DNA from: UBA8517 sp964606975
Lineage (GTDB): Bacteria > Patescibacteriota > Microgenomatia > UBA8517
Direction of reading: 5' to 3'
Length of the DNA stretch: 6,134 nt
Assembly: GCA_964606975.1 (NCBI GenBank)
Contig: CAZSGY010000019.1
Coordinates: 1-6,134, forward strand
Every line of letters starts with the position of its first letter. Position 1 is the first letter of the stretch. Positions 5,188 through 6,134 of this stretch are shown piece by piece. Position numbers and translations under genes: made by a program. The notes beneath the pieces were generated by a model. The model had not been told where the DNA came from. It did no database searches and saw only the letters and a program-made list of their open reading frames with translations.

Positions 5188-5979
5188 ATGAAAGAACTTG
5201 TCTTAATCAAACTTGGGGGAAGTGTTATTACTGATAAAAGCAGAGATTACTGCGCAAGAGAAAAAAACATCTCCGGTCTTGTCAAAGAAATTGGCTCAGT
5301 TCTTAAAGGTGCGGGTGTTAAGGTTATTGTCGGACACGGAGCAGGGAGTTTTGCCCACATCCCCGCGAAAAAATATAAAACAAAAGAGGGCATAGTCAAT
5401 AAAGATAGCCTTTATGGAATGTCTGTGACTGAGGAAGCAGCCAAAGTACTCAACCAATTGGTAGTCAAAAAATTCATAAGTGAAAAAATACCTGTTTATT
5501 CATTTTCTCCCGGAACCTTCTTAATTTCTGATAGCAAAATTTATAGTAAATCATATATTGATCCAGTCAAAAAAGCACTTGAAATTGAAATTGTGCCTAT
5601 TGTTTATGGTGATGTAGTTTTAGATAAAAAGATCGGTTTTACTATATTTTCCACGGAGAAAGTATTGGGAATTATGGCAGACAAGCTTTCAAGTTATTAC
5701 AAAATCAGGATGGTTTATGTTACGGATGTTGACGGAGTTTTGGATGCAGATAGTAGGGTAATTCCCCGGATTACAAAATCGAATTTTAAAAGCCTAAAAG
5801 TCGGTATTAGCGGCGCGAAGGGGGTTGATGTCACAGGTGGTATGCTTCATAAAGTGGAGGAGGCCTTGGTTCTTTCGGAAAAAATTAAGGTAAAAACACA
5901 AATTATCAACGGACTTGTACCCGGAAGACTTAAAATGGCAATTTTAGGAAAAGAAGTAATAGGAACTAGAGTAGGTTAG
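5188..5979 (+). CDS. Isopentenyl phosphate kinase (amino acid kinase family, archaeal type)
   Basis: A 263-residue kinase, the usual length for this family, that phosphorylates isopentenyl phosphate to isopentenyl diphosphate with ATP. This is the last step of the alternative (archaeal-type) mevalonate route. Visible motifs: N-terminal nucleotide-binding loop IKLGGSVITDK (7-17), GHGAGSFAH (49-57, where the last His matches the diagnostic substrate-binding His of IPKs), YGDVVLD (140-146), FSTEKV (154-159), VTDVDGVLD (178-186) and DVTGGMLHKVEEAL (214-227), the ATP-binding lysine segment. Other amino acid kinases such as glutamate 5-kinase or UMP kinase lack the GSFAH block, so IPK is the best call. 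A fosfomycin-kinase-like relative is less likely. ATG 5188 places the glycine loop where expected. The gene is divergent from the sigma factor by 53 bp, and its TAG overlaps the stop of the next convergent gene. No other mevalonate gene is in the window. Confidence 0.9.
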   Translation: MKELVLIKLGGSVITDKSRDYCAREKNISGLVKEIGSVLKGAGVKVIVGHGAGSFAHIPAKKYKTKEGIVNKDSLYGMSVTEEAAKVLNQLVVKKFISEKIPVYSFSPGTFLISDSKIYSKSYIDPVKKALEIEIVPIVYGDVVLDKKIGFTIFSTEKVLGIMADKLSSYYKIRMVYVTDVDGVLDADSRVIPRITKSNFKSLKVGISGAKGVDVTGGMLHKVEEALVLSEKIKVKTQIINGLVPGRLKMAILGKEVIGTRVG

Positions 5980-6134
5980 TCCCATTCAGGATCTTGTTCT
6001 TGTTTATTAAGAACTGCCTGTCTGGTTTGTTCGTCGAGAAAAGGATTAAAGACAACATCTATATGAACATCGTTTTCTAAAGCCTTTTGAATATTTTCAG
6101 CAAGTTTAGGATCGGCTTTGCGATATAGTTTTGT
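5976..6134 (-). CDS. Unidentified protein, C-terminal part (5' end outside window)
   Basis: The last 52 codons of a minus-strand frame are open from the window edge to TAA at 5978-5976. The protein end is hydrophilic and mostly helical-looking (ADPKLAENIQKALEND, then HIDVVFNPFLDEQTRQAV) and stops with an acidic QEQDPEWD tail. I do not recognise the family. The case for a real gene is the uninterrupted frame, protein-like composition, and the 4-bp overlap of its stop codon with that of the convergent isopentenyl phosphate kinase gene, which matches the other tight tail-to-tail junctions here. No start, promoter or domain can be given. Confidence 0.6.
   Translation of the reverse strand, partial: TKLYRKADPKLAENIQKALENDVHIDVVFNPFLDEQTRQAVLNKQEQDPEWD

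Noticed and set aside
1..6134. CRISPR array, insertion sequence, integrase or toxin-antitoxin pair
   Set aside because: I found no regularly spaced repeats, transposase or integrase motifs, or paired small genes on either strand.

Overview
The window is a compact stretch of bacterial chromosome with short intergenic gaps. It most likely comes from a Patescibacteria/CPR genome, perhaps the Microgenomates branch. This placement is inferred from the gene set: a PEGA-domain beta-propeller protein divergent from mreB, a small HTH protein carrying a YWAEGAK motif, and an archaeal-type isopentenyl phosphate kinase. It also rests on the tight packing and the mostly SD-less starts. No rRNA or marker protein here proves it. 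The standard code with TAA/TAG/TGA stops fits every gene.

Layout. At 1-166 is the 3' end of a nucleoside diphosphate kinase gene, convergent with tRNA-Pro(CGG) at 172-243 on the minus strand. At 244-373 lies a divergent regulatory region holding a -10 for the tRNA, a partial copy of the tRNA 5' end, and a near-consensus promoter for the next gene. At 374-1000 is an HTH protein with a LAGLIDADG-like motif, followed 10 bp later by tRNA-Arg(CCT). At 1093-2295 (minus) is the membrane-anchored PEGA/beta-propeller protein. It diverges across 51 bp from mreB (2347-3354), and a palindromic -10 lies between them. A 426-bp AT-rich stretch (3355-3780) without a gene follows. A WecG/TagA-family glycosyltransferase (3781-4578) then overlaps tail to tail with an ECF sigma factor (4553-5134, minus). 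The sigma factor diverges from an isopentenyl phosphate kinase (5188-5979), whose stop codon overlaps that of an unidentified minus-strand gene running off the right edge.

How the genes may work together (inference). Much of the window concerns the cell envelope. Isopentenyl phosphate kinase would supply isoprenyl diphosphate for polyprenyl carrier lipids. The TagA-like enzyme would add a sugar to a carrier-linked intermediate. MreB would organise wall growth, and the PEGA protein would be displayed outside the membrane. The ECF sigma factor could respond to envelope state, but no anti-sigma gene is visible. No complete new defence, mobile or biosynthetic system can be shown. The most unusual elements are the HTH/LAGLIDADG-like gene between two tRNA genes with a leaderless promoter inside an inverted repeat, the symmetric divergent promoter before mreB, and the duplicated tRNA-Pro 5' segment.
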